From: Elephas maximus indicus
Taxonomy: Eukaryota > Chordata > Mammalia > Proboscidea > Elephantidae
Reading direction: 5' to 3'
Assembly (NCBI RefSeq): GCF_024166365.1
Contig: NC_064827.1
Location: forward strand, 15,231,001 to 15,295,000
DNA length: 64,000 nucleotides
The notes beneath the pieces are model-generated. The model was not told where the DNA came from and did no database searches. It saw nothing but the letters and a program-made list of their open reading frames with translations. Position 1 is the first letter of the stretch. Each line of letters opens with the position of its first letter. The translations under genes were made by a program, and so were the position numbers. This document shows positions 1 to 12,901 of the stretch, piece after piece.

Positions 1-2258
1 CAAAGTCTGTTAAACGGGGGAAAGACAGTCTCTTTAATAAATGGTACTGGCATAATTGGATCCCAGAATATCCACCTGCAAATAGATCAAACAAGACCCA
101 TACCTCATACCATGTAAAAAAACACAACTAAAAATGGATCAATGACCTAAATATACAATCTAAAACGATAAAGATCATGGAAGAAAAAATAGGGACAACA
201 TTAACCAAAAGACCAAACCCAGTGCCGTCGAGTAGATTCTGACTCATAGCGACCTTGTAGGACAGAGTAGAACTGCCGCATAGAGTTTCCAAGGAGCGCC
301 TGGCGGATTCAAACTGCCGGCCCTTTGGTTAGCAGCCGTAGCACTTAACCACTATGTCACCAGGGTTTCCAGGGACAACATTAGGAGCCCTAAAACAGAC
401 AGTATACAAAACATTACTAACAATGTACAAATGCCAGAAGAGAAATTGGATAACTGGGAGCTCCTAAAAGTCAAACACCTACGTTCATCCAAAGACTTCA
501 CCACAAGAGTTAAAAGATTACCTACATGTTGGGAAAAAGTCTTTAACTATGACATTTCCAATTAGCATCTGATCTCTAAAATCTACATGATACTGCAAAA
601 ACTCAACAACAAAAAGACAAATAAACAATTAAATAATGGGCAAAGGATATGAACAGACATTTCGCCAAAGAAGACATTCAGGCTGCTAACAGATACATGA
701 GGAAATGCTCACGATCATTACCAATTAGAGAAATGCAAATCAAAACTACAATGAGACTACATCTCATTTCAAAAAGGCTGCATTAATCCAAAACACACAA
801 AATAATAAATGTTGGAGAGATTGTGCAGAGACTGAAACACTTATACACTCCTGGTGGGAATGTAAAATAGCATGGCCACTTTGGAAATCAGTCTGGTGCT
901 TCCTTAAAAAGCTAGAAATAGAACTACCGTATGACCCAGCAATTCCACTCCTCAGAATATACTGTAAATAAATAAGAGCCTTCATACGAACAGATAATAT
1001 GCACACCCATGTTCATTGCAACACTGCTTACGACAGCGAAAAAATGGAAGTAACCAAGGTGCCCGTCAACGGATGAATGGATAAATAAATTATGGTATAT
1101 TCACACAATGGAAAACTACGCAACAATTCAGAACAGCAATGAATCTGTGAAACATTTCATAACATGGAGGAATCTGGAAGGCATTATGCTGAGTGAAATT
1201 GGTCAATTGCAAAAGGACAAATATTGTATGAGGCCACTATTATAAGAACTCCAGATAAAGTTTAAGCACAGAAGAAAACATTCTTCGATAGTTACGAGGG
1301 TGGAGAGAGAGGAAGAGGGGTATTTACTAGCTAGATAGCAGACAAAAATTTTTTTAGGTGAAGGGAAGGGCAACACATAACACAGGGAGTTCAGTATAAC
1401 TGGACTAAACCAAAAACTAAGAAGTTTCCCAAATACAGCCAAAAGCTTCGAAGGCCAGAGTAGCAAGAATAGGGGTCTGGGGACTGTGGTTTCAGGGGAC
1501 ATGTAGGGCAATTGGCATAAGAAAATGTTTTAAGAAAATGTTCTGCATTCCACTTTGGTGAGAGGTGTCAGGGGTCTTAAACACTAGCAAGCAGCCATCT
1601 AAGATGCATAAATAGTTCTCAACCCACCTGGAGCAAAGGAGAATGAAGAACACCAAAGACACAAAGTAAATATGAGCCCAAGAGACAGAAAGGGCCACAT
1701 AAACCAGAGACTCCATCAGCATGAGACCTGAGGCCGGAAGAACTAGACGGTGCCCGGCTACCACCAATCACTCCCCTGACAGAGAACACAACAGAGAATC
1801 CCTGATGGAGCAGAACAGTGGGATGCAGGTCTTAAATTCTCGTAAAAAGACCAGGCTTAATGCTCTGATTGAGACCGGAGGGACATTGATTGTCATGGTC
1901 CCCAGACCCTTTGATAGCCCAAGATTGGAACCATTCCCAAAACCAACTCTACAGACGGGGATTGGCCTGGACTATAAGATAGACAATGATGCTGCTCAGA
2001 ACTGAACTTCTTGCCTCAAACAGACACATAAGACTATGTGGATAACTTCTCTCTGGTGGTGAGATGAGAGGGGAGAGGGGGACAGAAGCTAGTTAAACGG
2101 ACACAGGGAATACAGGGTGGAGAGGAGGAATGTGCTGTCTCATTAAGGTGAGAGCAGCTGAGACTGCACAGCAGGGTGCACATGGCTTTTTGTATGAGAG
2201 ACTGACTTGATTTGTAAACTTTCACCTAAAGCACAATGAATAAACTTTTAAAAAAAGA
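1..2258 (+). mobile_element. L1 LINE, 3' part (ORF2 C-terminus and 3' UTR)
   Basis: The segment reads as the 3' end of a LINE-1. Near 850-965 the plus strand encodes the typical ORF2 C-terminal stretch (ECKIAWPLWKS ... LPYDPAIPLL). A long 3' UTR follows and ends in AATAAA-like and A-rich sequence at about 2,240-2,258. Frames are broken, so this is a dead copy, and it runs off the left edge of the window. It is split by a SINE at 204-370. The minus-strand L1s at 20,541 and 40,230 carry the same 3' UTR. Confidence 0.9.
204..370 (-). mobile_element. Afrotherian tRNA-derived SINE in L1
   Basis: This is a full-length SINE on the minus strand: on the plus strand it reads from 'gtgccgtcgagtagattc' to 'caccagggtttcc'. 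It is bounded by an exact 13-bp target-site duplication, AGGGACAACATTA, at 191-203 and 371-383. It is one of the better preserved copies in the window. Confidence 0.92.
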
Positions 2259-2814
2259 AATTTTGTTTTTATAACAGCAGATTCTAACAGAATTGAAAAA
2301 TGTCTCTCTTTTATAATTCGGTTTGATTATTTACACTTTTAGTTAACGTCAGTTGTCAAGTGTTACAGTCTATATTCTTTAAACAAAAGGGGATCCTCTA
2401 AAAGCATTGAAACTAAGCTGCTCGATGGAGAACAAAACTGATCAAATGTCTAGGGCAAGCTGTGCATATCTGTGAGATTACAAGTTTTATTCTTGGATGA
2501 TTCAGTGGCTTCTAACGAGTGATTCATTACTTTTTGATGAAGTGCTCTTCCTGGTCATCAAGTGCAGTTTGGTGTATGTATAATATCTGCTCATTGAGTC
2601 AAAATCATCTCATTTCATTCAATGAATGAAGAGAATTTCTTCTCATTCACTTCCAGAGATTGAGTCTACTATACCCGATAAGTGGCTGTTTTATACACCT
2701 AGGACACCTTCTCTAGAAAGATAAATGTGTTCTCTGGGGACCCTATTGAGAAAAAAGAGTTGTTTTGGAGCACATTTGCCTAATGCTTTGATTTCTTGAC
2801 TGCTGCTTCCACAA
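2259..2814. other. Intergenic, no recognised feature
   Basis: AT-rich sequence between the L1 tail and the first RTE. I see no coding potential, no SINE and no recognisable repeat. Confidence 0.5.
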
Positions 2815-5800
2815 GCCCCTGAGTCTATCAGTTTGACGTACTGTGGTGGCTTGAATGTTGCCGTGGTGATGGAAGCTATGCCAGTGGTATGTCAAATACC
2901 AGCAGGGTCACTCATGGTAGACAGGTTTCAGCTGAGCCGGCAGACTAAGTCAGACTAACAAGAAGGACCTGGCAGTATACTTCTGAAAAAATTAGCCAGT
3001 GAAAACCTTATGAATAATAGTAGAGCACTGTCTGATATAGTGCCAGAAGATGAGCCTCTCAGGTTGGAAGGCATTGAAAATACAAATGGGAAGAGCTGGC
3101 TCCTGAAAGCGGAGTCAACTTTAATGATGTGTATATTTTTTTTTTTTATGGAGCCAAGCTTCTGGGACCTTCATTTGCTGATGTGGCAGGCCTCCAAATG
3201 AAAAGAAACAGCTGCATACATCCATCGATAATTGGAATGTGGAAGTATGCATTATGAATCTAGGAAAACAGGAAATCGTCAAAAATGAAAGGAACACATA
3301 AACATCAATATCCTAGGCATTAGCAAGCTGAAATGAACTGGTATTGGCCATTTTGAATTGGAAAATCATATGGCCTACTATGCCCAGAATAACAAATTGA
3401 AAAGGATGCCATTGCATTCATCATCAAAAAGAACATTTCAAGATCTATCCTGCAGTACAATGCTGTCAGTGATAGGATAATATTCATACCCCTACAAGGA
3501 AGATCGGTTAATATGGCTATTATTCAAATTTATACACCAACCACTAAGGCCAGAGATGAAGAAACTGAAGATTTTTACCAACTTCTGCTGTCTGAAATTG
3601 ATCAAAAAAGCAATAAACATGCATTGATAATTATTGGTGATTGAATTGTGAAAGTTGGAAACAAAGAAAAGGAACAGTAGTTGGAAAATATGGCCTTGGT
3701 GATTGAAATAATGCCTAGATTGTATGACAGAATTTTGCGAGGCCAACGACTTTTTCATTGTGAATATCTTTTTTCAACAACGTAAATGAAGACTATACAC
3801 ATGGACCTTACCATATGGAAATACAGGAATCAAATCAGCTACATCTGTGGAAAGAGACAACGGAAAAGCTCCATATCATCAGTCAGAAGCAGGCCAGGTG
3901 CTGACGGTGGAACAGGCCATCATTACTCATATGCAAGTTCAAGTTGAAGCTGAAGAAAATTAAAACAAGTCCAGGAGAGCCAAAGTAAGACCTTGAGTAT
4001 GTTGTTGTTTTTGTTAGGTGCCTTCGAGTCTATCGGGACTCGTAGAAACCCTGTGTACTACAGAAGGAAACAGTGCCCAGTCCAGCTCATTTCTAACAAT
4101 TGTTGTTATGCTTGAGCCTATAACTGTAGCCACTGTATCAATCCATCTCATTGAAGGCCTTCCCCTTTTTCACTGACCCACCACTTTACCAAGCACGATG
4201 TCCTTCTCAAGGGACTGATACCTCCTGATAACATGTCCAAAGAACGTGAGATGAAGTCTCAGTATCCTTGCTTCTAAAGAGGATTCTAGCTGTACTTCTT
4301 CCAAGACAGATTTCTTCATTCTGTTAGCAGTCCACGGTATATTCAATATTCCTCACCAACATCATAATTCAAAGACATCAATTCTTCTTCAGTCTTCCTT
4401 ATTCATTGTCCAGCTTTTGCATATATATGAAGCCATTGAAATAAACCGTGGGTCAGGCACACCTTAGCCTTCAAGGTGACATCATTGTTTTTTTTAACAC
4501 ATTAAAGAGATTTTTGCAGCAGATTTACCCAATTCATTCATCTTTCGATTTCTTGACTGCTGTTTCTATGGATGTTGATGTGAATCCAAGTAAAATGAAA
4601 TCATTGACAATTTTAGTCTTTCCTCTGTTTATCAGGATGTTGAGTATTGCTCCAATTGTGAGGATTTTGTTTCCTTTATGTTCAGGTGTAATCCGTACTG
4701 AAGGCTGTGGTCTTTGACCTTCATCAGTAAGTGCATCAATTCCTCTTCACTTTCAGGAAGCTAGGTTGTGTCATCTGCATAATGCAGGTAGTTAATAAGT
4801 CTTCTTCCAATCCTAATGCCTTGTTCTTCTTCATATGGTCCAGCTTCTTGGATTATTTTCTCAGCATAATGATTGAATAAGTATGGTAAAAGGATACATC
4901 CCTGATGCACACTGTTCCTAACTTTAAACCATGTAGTACCCCCTTGTTCTGTTTGAACAACTGCCTCTTGATCTATGTACAGGTTCCTCATGAGCACAAG
5001 TAAGTGTTCTGGAAATCTCATTTTTCAAAAAATCTTTTCTGTAACTTGTTATGATCCACACAGTCAAATGCCTTTGCATAGTCAATAAAACACAGGTAAG
5101 CATCTTTCTGGTATTCTCTTGCATTCAGCAATGATCCATCTGCCATCAGCAATGATATCCCTGGTCCTACATCCTCTTCTGAATCTGGCTTGAATGTCTG
5201 GCAGTTCCCTATTGATTTACTGCTGAGCCACTTTTGAAAGATATTCAGCAAAATTCTACTTGTATGTGATATTAATGATATTGTTTGATAATTTCCACAT
5301 TCATTTGGATTATCTTTAGTATGTTCCCCGTGAATTTAGAGACCATCTCAAGAATAGAATTGACTAATTGAATACAAATGACCAAAGACCAGGAGAGTTG
5401 TGGAATGACATCATGAATATCATGCATGAAAAAGGAAGAGGTCATTAAAAAGAAAGAAAGGACCAAAATAGATATGAGAAGAGACTCTGAAACTTGCTCT
5501 TGAACATAGAGCAGATAAAGCAAAAGCAAGAAATGAAGAAGTAAAAGAACTGAACAGAAGATTTGAAAAGGTGTCTCAAGAAGATAAAGTAAAATATTAT
5601 AATGAAATATGCAAAGACCTATAGTTAGAAAACCAAAAGGGAAGAACACACTCAGCATTTCTTCAGTTGAAAGAACTGAAGAGAAGATGCATGCCTCGAG
5701 TTGCGGTATTGAAGGATTCTAGAGGGAAAATATTAAACTATGTAGGAAGCATCAAGAGAAGATGGAAGAAATGTGCAGCCACTGGACCAAAAAGAATTGG

Positions 5801-7340
5801 TTGATGTTCAACCATTTCAAAAGATAGCATATGACCAAGAACCTATGGTACTGAAGAAAGAAGTCCAAGTTGCGCTGAGGGCATTGGCAAAAAACAAGAC
5901 TATATGACTTGACAGAATACCAACTGAAATGTTTCAACACATGGATGCAGTGCTGAAAGTTCTCACTTATCTATGCCAAGAAATTTGGAAGAGAGCTGCA
6001 TGGCCTACCGACTGGAAGAGATCCATATTTTCACCCATTCCAATGAAATGTGATCCAACAGGATGCAGAAATTAGGAAACAATATCATTAATATCATATG
6101 TAAGTAAAATTTTTGCTGAAGGTCATTTAAAAGCTGCTGCAACAGCACATCCACATGAAACCTCCAGAGTTTCATGCCAGATTCAGAACAGGATGTGAAA
6201 CGAGGGGTTTCATTGCTGATGTTAGATACTTATAGCTGAAAGAGAGAATACCAGAAAGGTGTTTCCCTGTGTTTTATTGCCTATGCAAAGGCATTCAACT
6301 GTGTGGATCATAAAAAATTATGGATAACACTACAAAGAATGAGAACTCCAAAACACTATTATGCTCATGAGGAATCTGTACTGAGACCAAGAGGCAGTCA
6401 TTCAAACAAAACAAGGGGTTATTGAACGGTTTAAACTTAGGAAAATTGTGTATCAGTGATGTCTTCTCTTACCATACTTATTCGATCTACATGCTGAGCA
6501 AACAATCACAGAAGGTAGACTATACGAAGAAGAACATGGCATCAGGATTGAAGGAAAACTCATTAACAACCTGTAATATTCAGATGACACAACCTTGCTT
6601 GCTGCAAGTGAAGGGGACTTGAAGCACGTATTGATGAAGATCAAAGACCACAACCTTCAGTATGGACTACACCTCAACATAAAGAAAACAAAAATCCTCA
6701 CAACTGACTAATAAGAAACATAATGATAAACGGAGAAAAGATTAAAGTTGTCAATGATTTTTCTTGGATCCACAATCAACACCCATGGAAGCAGCAGTCA
6801 AGAAATCAGAGGATTCATTGCATTGAGCAAATCTCTTGCAGAAGAACTCATTAAAGTGTTCAAAAACAAAGATGTCACTTTAAGGACTAAGGTGTGCCCC
6901 ACCCAATCCATGGTGTTTTCAGTCACCTCATATGCATGCAAAAGCTGGACAATGAAAAAGGAAATCAAAGAAAAATTGGTGCCTTTGAATTATGGTGCTG
7001 GGGAGAATGTTGATCATACCAGGGACCACCAAAGAGTGAAAAAATCTGTCTTGGAAGAAGTACATCCAGAATGCTCATTAGAAGCGAGAATGGTAAGACT
7101 TTTTGGCTAACATACATTGGACATGTTATCAGGAGCCACCAGTCCCTGGAGAAGGACATCATGGTTGTTACAGTAGAGGGACAGCAAAAAAGAGGAAGAC
7201 CCTCAAGAAGGTGAATTGACAGAATGGTTGCAGCAATGGGTTCTAGCATAACGATTATGAGGATGACGGAGGACTGGGCAGTGTTTTGATCGGTTGTTCA
7301 TAGGGTCCCTATGAGTCAGAATTGACTTGATGGCACATAA
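2815..7340 (+). mobile_element. RTE (BovB-like) LINE, split by a second RTE
   Basis: The element starts with the family 5' end ('tactgtggtggcttg' near 2,843). It continues through the leader (SDIVPEDEPLRLEG at about 3,030) and the endonuclease region, and is interrupted at about 4,000 by a minus-strand RTE. It resumes at about 5,316 with the linker and reverse transcriptase region and ends at 7,340 with the family 3' tail. The RT box near 6,575 reads YSDDTT rather than YADDTT. Many stops and frameshifts leave no functional product. Without the insert the element is about 3.2 kb, close to full length. Confidence 0.88.
4001..5315 (-). mobile_element. 5'-truncated RTE nested in another RTE
   Basis: A minus-strand RTE with its 3' tail at about 4,003 and its truncated 5' end at about 5,315. 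The host RTE reads 'gaccttgagtat' before it and 'tagtatgttcc' after it, so the short repeat AGTAT may be the target-site duplication. The segment 4,761-5,021 encodes part of the RT domain with HYADDTT. Frames are broken. The insertion is younger than its host. Confidence 0.85.
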
Positions 7341-7344
7341 AAAC

Positions 7345-8514
7345 AACACCTTCCAAAGGAGTTAATTTTGGATTCAAGTATTGTAAAATGAAATCCTTGA
7401 CAATTCAATATATTCTCAGTATATCATGATATTGGTTATTGGTCCAAATGTGAAGATTTTTCTTTCTTTGAGGTATAATCCATACTGAAGTCTGTAGTCT
7501 TTGATCTTCATCAGTAATTGCTTCAAGCAAGGTTGTACCATCTGCATATCACAGGATGTTTATGAGTCTTCTTCCAATCCTGATGCCTCGTTCTTCATAT
7601 AATCCAGCTTCTCGGATTATTTGCTCTGCATACGTATTAAATAAGTATGGCCAAAGGATACGACCCTGACACACACCTTTCCTGATTTTAACCATGCAGT
7701 ATTCACTTGCTCTATTCAAACAACTGCCTCTTAGAGGGTGTACAGATTCCTCAGGAGCACAATTAAATGTTCTGGGACTCCCATTCCTCACAGTGTTATC
7801 CATAATTTGTTATGATCCTCACAGTCGAATGCCTCAGCATAGTCAATAAAACACAGGTAAACATCTTTCTGGTATTGTGTGCTTTCAGCCAAATCCATCT
7901 GACATTAGCAATGGTGTTCCATATCCTCCTCTGAATCTGGCTTGAATTTCTGGCAGTTCCCTGTGGATGTACTGCTACAACCACTTTTAAATGATCTTCA
8001 TCAAAATTTTACTTACGTGTGATATTAATGAAACTGTTTGATAATTTCTGCATTCTGTTTGGTCACCTTTCTTTGGAATAGGCACAAATATAGATCTCTT
8101 CCAGTTAATTCATCAAGCAGCTGTCATCCAAACTACTTGGAAAAGAGGAATACTTCCAGTGTTGCATCCCTTTGTTGAAACATCTCAATTGACACTCCGG
8201 CAATTCCTGGAGCTTTGTTTTCCACCAGTGCCTTGGATGCAGCTTGGACTTCTTCGGAGGGACTCATCTTTTGGCACTCTAACAGACAGTATTCCACTGC
8301 TATTCATAACGTTTTCACTGGCCAAGTTCTTCACAAGTAGACTGCCAGGTCCTTCTTCCTAGTCTGTCTTAGTCTGGAAGCTCGACTGAAACCTGTCCAT
8401 CATGGATGAACCTGCTGGTATTTGACATACTAATGGCATAGCTTTCAATATCACAGCAACATGCAAACCACCACAGTACAACAAACTGACAAGTGGTGGC
8501 ACTTAATACTCTAG
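7345..8514 (-). mobile_element. RTE with large internal deletion, left-arm copy
   Basis: A minus-strand RTE whose 5' end is near 8,500. RT-region sequence (8,159-8,260) joins directly to the 5' leader (8,262-8,500), so endonuclease and linker are missing. Its own 3' tail is also missing, because at about 7,345 it abuts the end of the plus-strand RTE. The RT box near 7,530 reads YADGTT, which replaces a catalytic Asp. The same deletion junction is found in the plus-strand copy at 56,570-57,080, showing that both derive from one insertion. Confidence 0.85.
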
Positions 8515-8714
8515 TTTTAATTTTCAAATATGTTCATTGTGCCCATGGAAAATGAGAACTAATTTTTGGGAAATATGGTGTGCAATGAACTGCTTGACAG
8601 ATAGGGATTTGCAGTCAGCTACCGGTTTCTTTTTTCTAAAATAGTACTTATAAGATAGAGAGAAAATAGCAATAAATGGGAATATGTTTGGGAAATGTCA
8701 GTAAACACAAAACA

Positions 8715-9115
8715 GTAACAACAGGGAACACTCATTGAGTGCTTATGATTTGCCAAACACGTGTATGCATTATCTCATTTTTATCCTTCTTAGCATCTCT
8801 TTGAGCTTATTAACATTAAAAAAAAAAAAAAAACCCATTGCCATCAAGTTGATTTCAACTCATAGAGAACCTATAGGACAAAGCAGAGCTGCCCCGTAAG
8901 GTTTCCAAGGAGAGGCTGGTGAATTCAAACTACTGACCTTTTGGTTAGCTGCCATAACACTTAACCACTGTGCCACCAGGGCCCCTTAATAACATTAGCA
9001 TCCCCAAATAACAAGTGAGCCGATGGAAGGACAGAGGTTCAATCACCTGTGAGGGATTTCAAGCCGAGACAGTCTGGGAATCTAGGCTCTCAATACTTTT
9101 GTATTCACCACAGTT
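8715..9115 (-). repeat. MIR element, split by a SINE
   Basis: Text such as 'cattgagtgcttatgatttg' and 'gcattatctcatttt', followed beyond the SINE by 'gggatttcaagccgagacag', matches the layout of an old MIR read from its 3' end. The 3' end has a counterpart in the right arm at about 56,275-56,345. Confidence 0.6.
8818..8984 (-). mobile_element. Afrotherian SINE shared by both arms
   Basis: Full-length minus-strand SINE with its A-rich end at about 8,818 and the 5' 'ccaccagggcccc' at about 8,970-8,984. A truncated plus-strand copy sits at the mirrored place in the right arm (56,128-56,215), so the insertion predates the duplication. Confidence 0.85.
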
Positions 9116-10740
9116 TACAGTGATATTTTGAAAACATCATTTCATTTTGCCCACACAGCCATCCTCTAAGGCAGGTATTTACCCCATTTTACAAGACTCT
9201 TAGGGGACTTTTCAGATAACACGCAATTTCCAAGAGCCTATTGGGACCTGCTGAATGCACAGGTATGTTACAATCTCGCTCACCATCTCCCTAGCTACTA
9301 ATGGACACAAAGAAAAGTATGTGCTTTAGGGAAGGTGATTGCCCTCTGAAGAAACCCAGAACCCTGGTAAGCTATCTTAGAGGGGTAAAGAAGGAAGGAA
9401 AGTTCCTGATGCTAGTAAATCTAGAATAGCCATAGGGAGATGGTCACCCACTCTGAATAGGTAGAATGAATGATGTCCATTACCATCAAGGGGGCTTCCA
9501 ATTCTTTTTAACTTTTTTGCACTTTTCCTTACTGGCTCTCTGTACATGCTGTTTGACTTGGGGACATGGCTGTTTGTTAGTATTAACCTGGGAGAGCAGG
9601 GCTCAGGATCTCTTCTATGACACGAAGTGGGGCATGCGTGGATGTGCTATAACAGTACACCTTGGGACAGCAGCCTAACTTCAGGGAACATTGGCTGATG
9701 AGAATGTTTGTGTCCCACTCATCTCTGTCCTATTTACTCTGTGAGTAAAAACACCTGTTGACCACACCATTAGAACAGTGTCTGGTCTGTGCTTTACTCC
9801 AAATGGTGTTCACTAAGAGGGTCTGAATACGGTACATTGCTGGACCCAAGCCAAGATTTGAGAAATCAAGTCCAGTGCCTATTCCACCACAGCAAAGCTT
9901 TCTCTCCTCTCTGTGCCTGCCACACAGCCAACACTCAGCAACAACGTATTGACTTGATTCTTTAAACTCACTAAACCCAGAAACTTTGGATTTTTATAAT
10001 TAACATATACCCATATAGAGTACGGGACTTCATCCTTTGAGAATTAAAGACACATTTTGTGATCCTTTATTCCCTCGCCCTTTTAAAAGCAAAGCAGACA
10101 TAGAAGTTTAAAATACCAGTTCTGAAGTGAAACAACCAGGAGAGAAATAATGAGAATGATGACACACTGTGAGGAATGTAACCAATGTTACTGATCATTA
10201 TGTGTGGAATGTGTGGAATGGGAGTGGGCTCTGCTGGGTATATCTTCTCCAAAAGTAAAATTATATAGAAAAATGAAAAAAAAGAAAAAGTTACAGGGTT
10301 TGAAATCCCAGTGACCAGAGATGGAATGTTTCTACAATGGGAGAACCAAGTAAAAGAAGCCAATAAATGGTTTCTTGAGAATTAAAATAATGATAACACC
10401 AGTTCTGAAATCCTGCCCTACTGAAGATTCCTGATAAGATGTGTGGGCTTTCCTTGTTTACTGTTGAAAATACCACTTGGTACTTGAGAAATGAGTTTTT
10501 AAAAATGATAGAGGATAAAAAAAAAAATGTTTAAAGTATTAGTTTAAATCATAGCAGGATAAATATTTTAGCATATAGTAAAATACCAGTCAAACTTCAG
10601 GGTCTTGCATATATAAAACATGAACATTAACAAAACAATTGAAAAGTGGAATTTTTTTCCTAAAGAATTTTGATGTTATTATCTTTTATATAAGTCAAAA
10701 CTAGATTAATAAACCAGGAGCTAGAGCCCTAGAGTAATCA
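9116..10740. other. Left-arm-only segment, no gene seen
   Basis: Most of the roughly 2.6-kb stretch that has no counterpart in the right arm. It contains MIR-like text up to about 9,190 and an unclassified repeat at 9,290-9,610. The rest is AT-rich sequence without recognisable coding content. The short frames here show no family signature. Confidence 0.5.
9290..9610 (+). repeat. Unclassified interspersed repeat, copy 1
   Basis: The sequence from 'agctactaatggacacaaag' through 'agggagatggtcacccac' matches 55,425-55,610 in the same orientation, and 12,040-12,240 in the opposite orientation. Three copies in one window make it a repeat. An LTR is possible, but I cannot name the family. Confidence 0.55.
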
Positions 10741-11445
10741 TTTGAAAATTCAGTGATTTACTTCACATCTGCTAGGATGACTATTATCAGAAAAACAGAA
10801 AATAATGAGTGTTGGCGAGGATGTGAGGAAGTCTGAACCCTCATGCATCGCTGGTGGAAATGTAAAGTGGTACAGCTCTTGTGGGAAACCATTTGGCAGT
10901 TCTTCAAAACATTAAGAATAGTATTATACGACCCACCAATTCTACTCCTAGGTATATGCCTAAACGACTGGAAAGCAGGAAGTCAAGCAGATTCATGTAT
11001 ACCAATGTTCACTGCAGCATTATTCACAATAGCCAAGAGGTAGAAACAACCCAAGTGTCCATCAACACATGAGTGGGTAAACGACAATGTGGTATATGCA
11101 AACAATGGAATATGATTCAGTAATAATGAGAAATGAACTTCTGAAACATGCTACAGCATGGAGGAAACCCGAAAACATTATGAGGGAAATAAGTCACAGA
11201 AGGACAAATAGTGCGTGGTCCCACTTATATGAAATATCTAGAATAGGCAAATAACAAGAAACCAAAGTTTATTAGTGTTACCAGGCACAGGAGGGAGAGA
11301 CAGTGATTCCTTAGTGGGCACTGAGTTTCTGTTAAGGGCAACTGAAAAATTTGAAAGCAAATAATCGCGATGGTTGTGTGACATGATGAAAGTAATGTCA
11401 CCGAATTACACTTGTAAAAAATGTTGAAAAGCCAAATATTTTGTT
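10741..11445 (+). mobile_element. Older L1 3' fragment
   Basis: Near 10,843-11,043 the plus strand encodes an L1 ORF2 C-terminus (MHRWWKCKVVQLLWETIWQF). It is followed by 3' UTR-like sequence ending near 'aaaaatgttgaaaagcc' and a short TA run. It diverges from the other L1s here and looks older. It is present only in the left arm. Confidence 0.75.
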
Positions 11446-12040
11446 ATATATATATATCTTTGCCACAATTTAAAAATGCTATTGGAAAGATTCATGCTTT
11501 AGAAGGTAAGTTTAATGAATCAGTAGGTTTAGAAAGCAAGATTTTGATGTTTGCTGTGATTTTGGAGGACCATTAGAGTGAATTAATGAACCCATATGGC
11601 AATGAGCCAGCAGGAGCCGGCAGTACAAAGTGGTTTGTGTAGACCAGATCTGACTGGTTGAGTGATAGAGAAAGACCGCATGGGCTGTCGATGAAGAAGG
11701 ATAGAGTTCTTATTGCTTGTGACCTAAAAGGGGACAACAAAGAGAGAGAGAGGCCAGCTGTCCTGAAGTGCAAGGGAGTTATACAGAAGCCTAAGCTGCT
11801 CCCCAGTCACCTGGCCTCAAGGGGCCGGGGATGATTTGACTCGGCTTAGGAGAGCTGGGATGAGTTCTGATCTAAGTCTGGTCTGAGGAATTGTCACAAA
11901 AGTGGCTGCTGATGAGGAGTGGAAATGAGGGAGTATGAGGCTTGGATCCACTTCCAATTGGAAATTGGGTTCCTGCTGATCCTTGCCACACAGTTAGTGA
12001 TAAAGGTGGGGCTGCCCACATTGCCCCTTTGTTAGTATTG
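11446..12040. other. Left-arm sequence, no gene seen
   Basis: From about 11,565 this matches the right arm (55,640-56,125) in reverse complement, for example 'atgagccagcaggagccgg' against its counterpart near 56,095. There is no coding or repeat signature that I can name. Confidence 0.5.
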
Positions 12041-12637
12041 CAGCTCACCTGCAGGTATGGACCCTACTCATTGCACCCTGCTCAGGATGTGTAGCCATCC
12101 CCTGATGGGCTATTCTACACTTACCAGTGAACAATCCTTCCTCCTTTGCCCAACCAAGATAAAAGCAAATGTTTGGGGTATCACAGTAGGCAATCATCTC
12201 ACTCTAAGGCACATACATTGTGTCCATTAGTAACTGGGAAGATGGTGGAAGTGATTATAATACAGCACACTGATGCACCCAGCAGAGTTAGAAAGCATTC
12301 AAATAAAGAAATGAAATGCTGCAGTGAAAGAAATACTTATAATTCCAGATCCTGGGGTGGTCTACACCTAGTGCTAGATTAGGTGTCCATTAGCCCACCA
12401 GTACCTCCAAGTCACTTCTTTCTCAGGCCCTCCAGGGGCCCAACATAATCCATGCAGATTAATGAAAGGGACCACCAACTCCTCCCTACATGACCTCATT
12501 TGGTCCTGGTCTTGCTTTCTTTCTTTTCATTTTCTTGAATTCACCCAAGGCCATAGCCTTAGTTCAGGCCCTGGCCAGCATTCAGGTGGAGCATTGCAGT
12601 TCCTCATTGCCTAGGTTCTTCTCTTCCAATCTACTGT
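12041..12637 (-). repeat. Unclassified repeat, copy 2 (shared by arms)
   Basis: The reverse complement of this segment matches 55,025-55,640 along its length, and part of it matches 9,290-9,480. It includes 'aggccctccaggggccc' and 'catgacctcatttggtcctg'. The thrice-seen core suggests an interspersed repeat such as an LTR, but the family is not identified. Confidence 0.5.
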
Positions 12638-12639
12638 TT

Positions 12640-12830
12640 TGTCCACCATCAAGTCAATTCCAACTCATAGCAACCCTATAGGACAGAGCAGAACTGCCCC
12701 ATAGGGCTTCCTAGGCTATAGTCTTTACAGGTGCAGATCACCAGGTCTTTTCTCTTGGGGAGCTGCTGGTGGGTTCAAACATCAGACCTTTTGGTTATCA
12801 GCCAAGTGCTTAACCATTGTGCCACCAACA
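12640..12830 (-). mobile_element. Afrotherian SINE shared by both arms
   Basis: A minus-strand SINE running from 'caccatcaagtcaattcc' to 'gtgccaccaacac'. The mirrored insertion is at 54,825-55,018 in the right arm, including the extra middle block near 'gatcaccaggtcttttctc'. It therefore predates the duplication. Confidence 0.88.
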
Positions 12831-12901
12831 CTTCTTCTTCCAACCTACTAACACTGGTAAAATTCCAGTTCACATTCTTTCATTCCCATAACCCTCAGGA
12901 T

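Noticed and set aside
5272..5658. 128-codon open frame on the minus strand
   Set aside because: It is antisense to the linker region of the plus-strand RTE and rich in Leu/Phe from reversed A-rich sequence.
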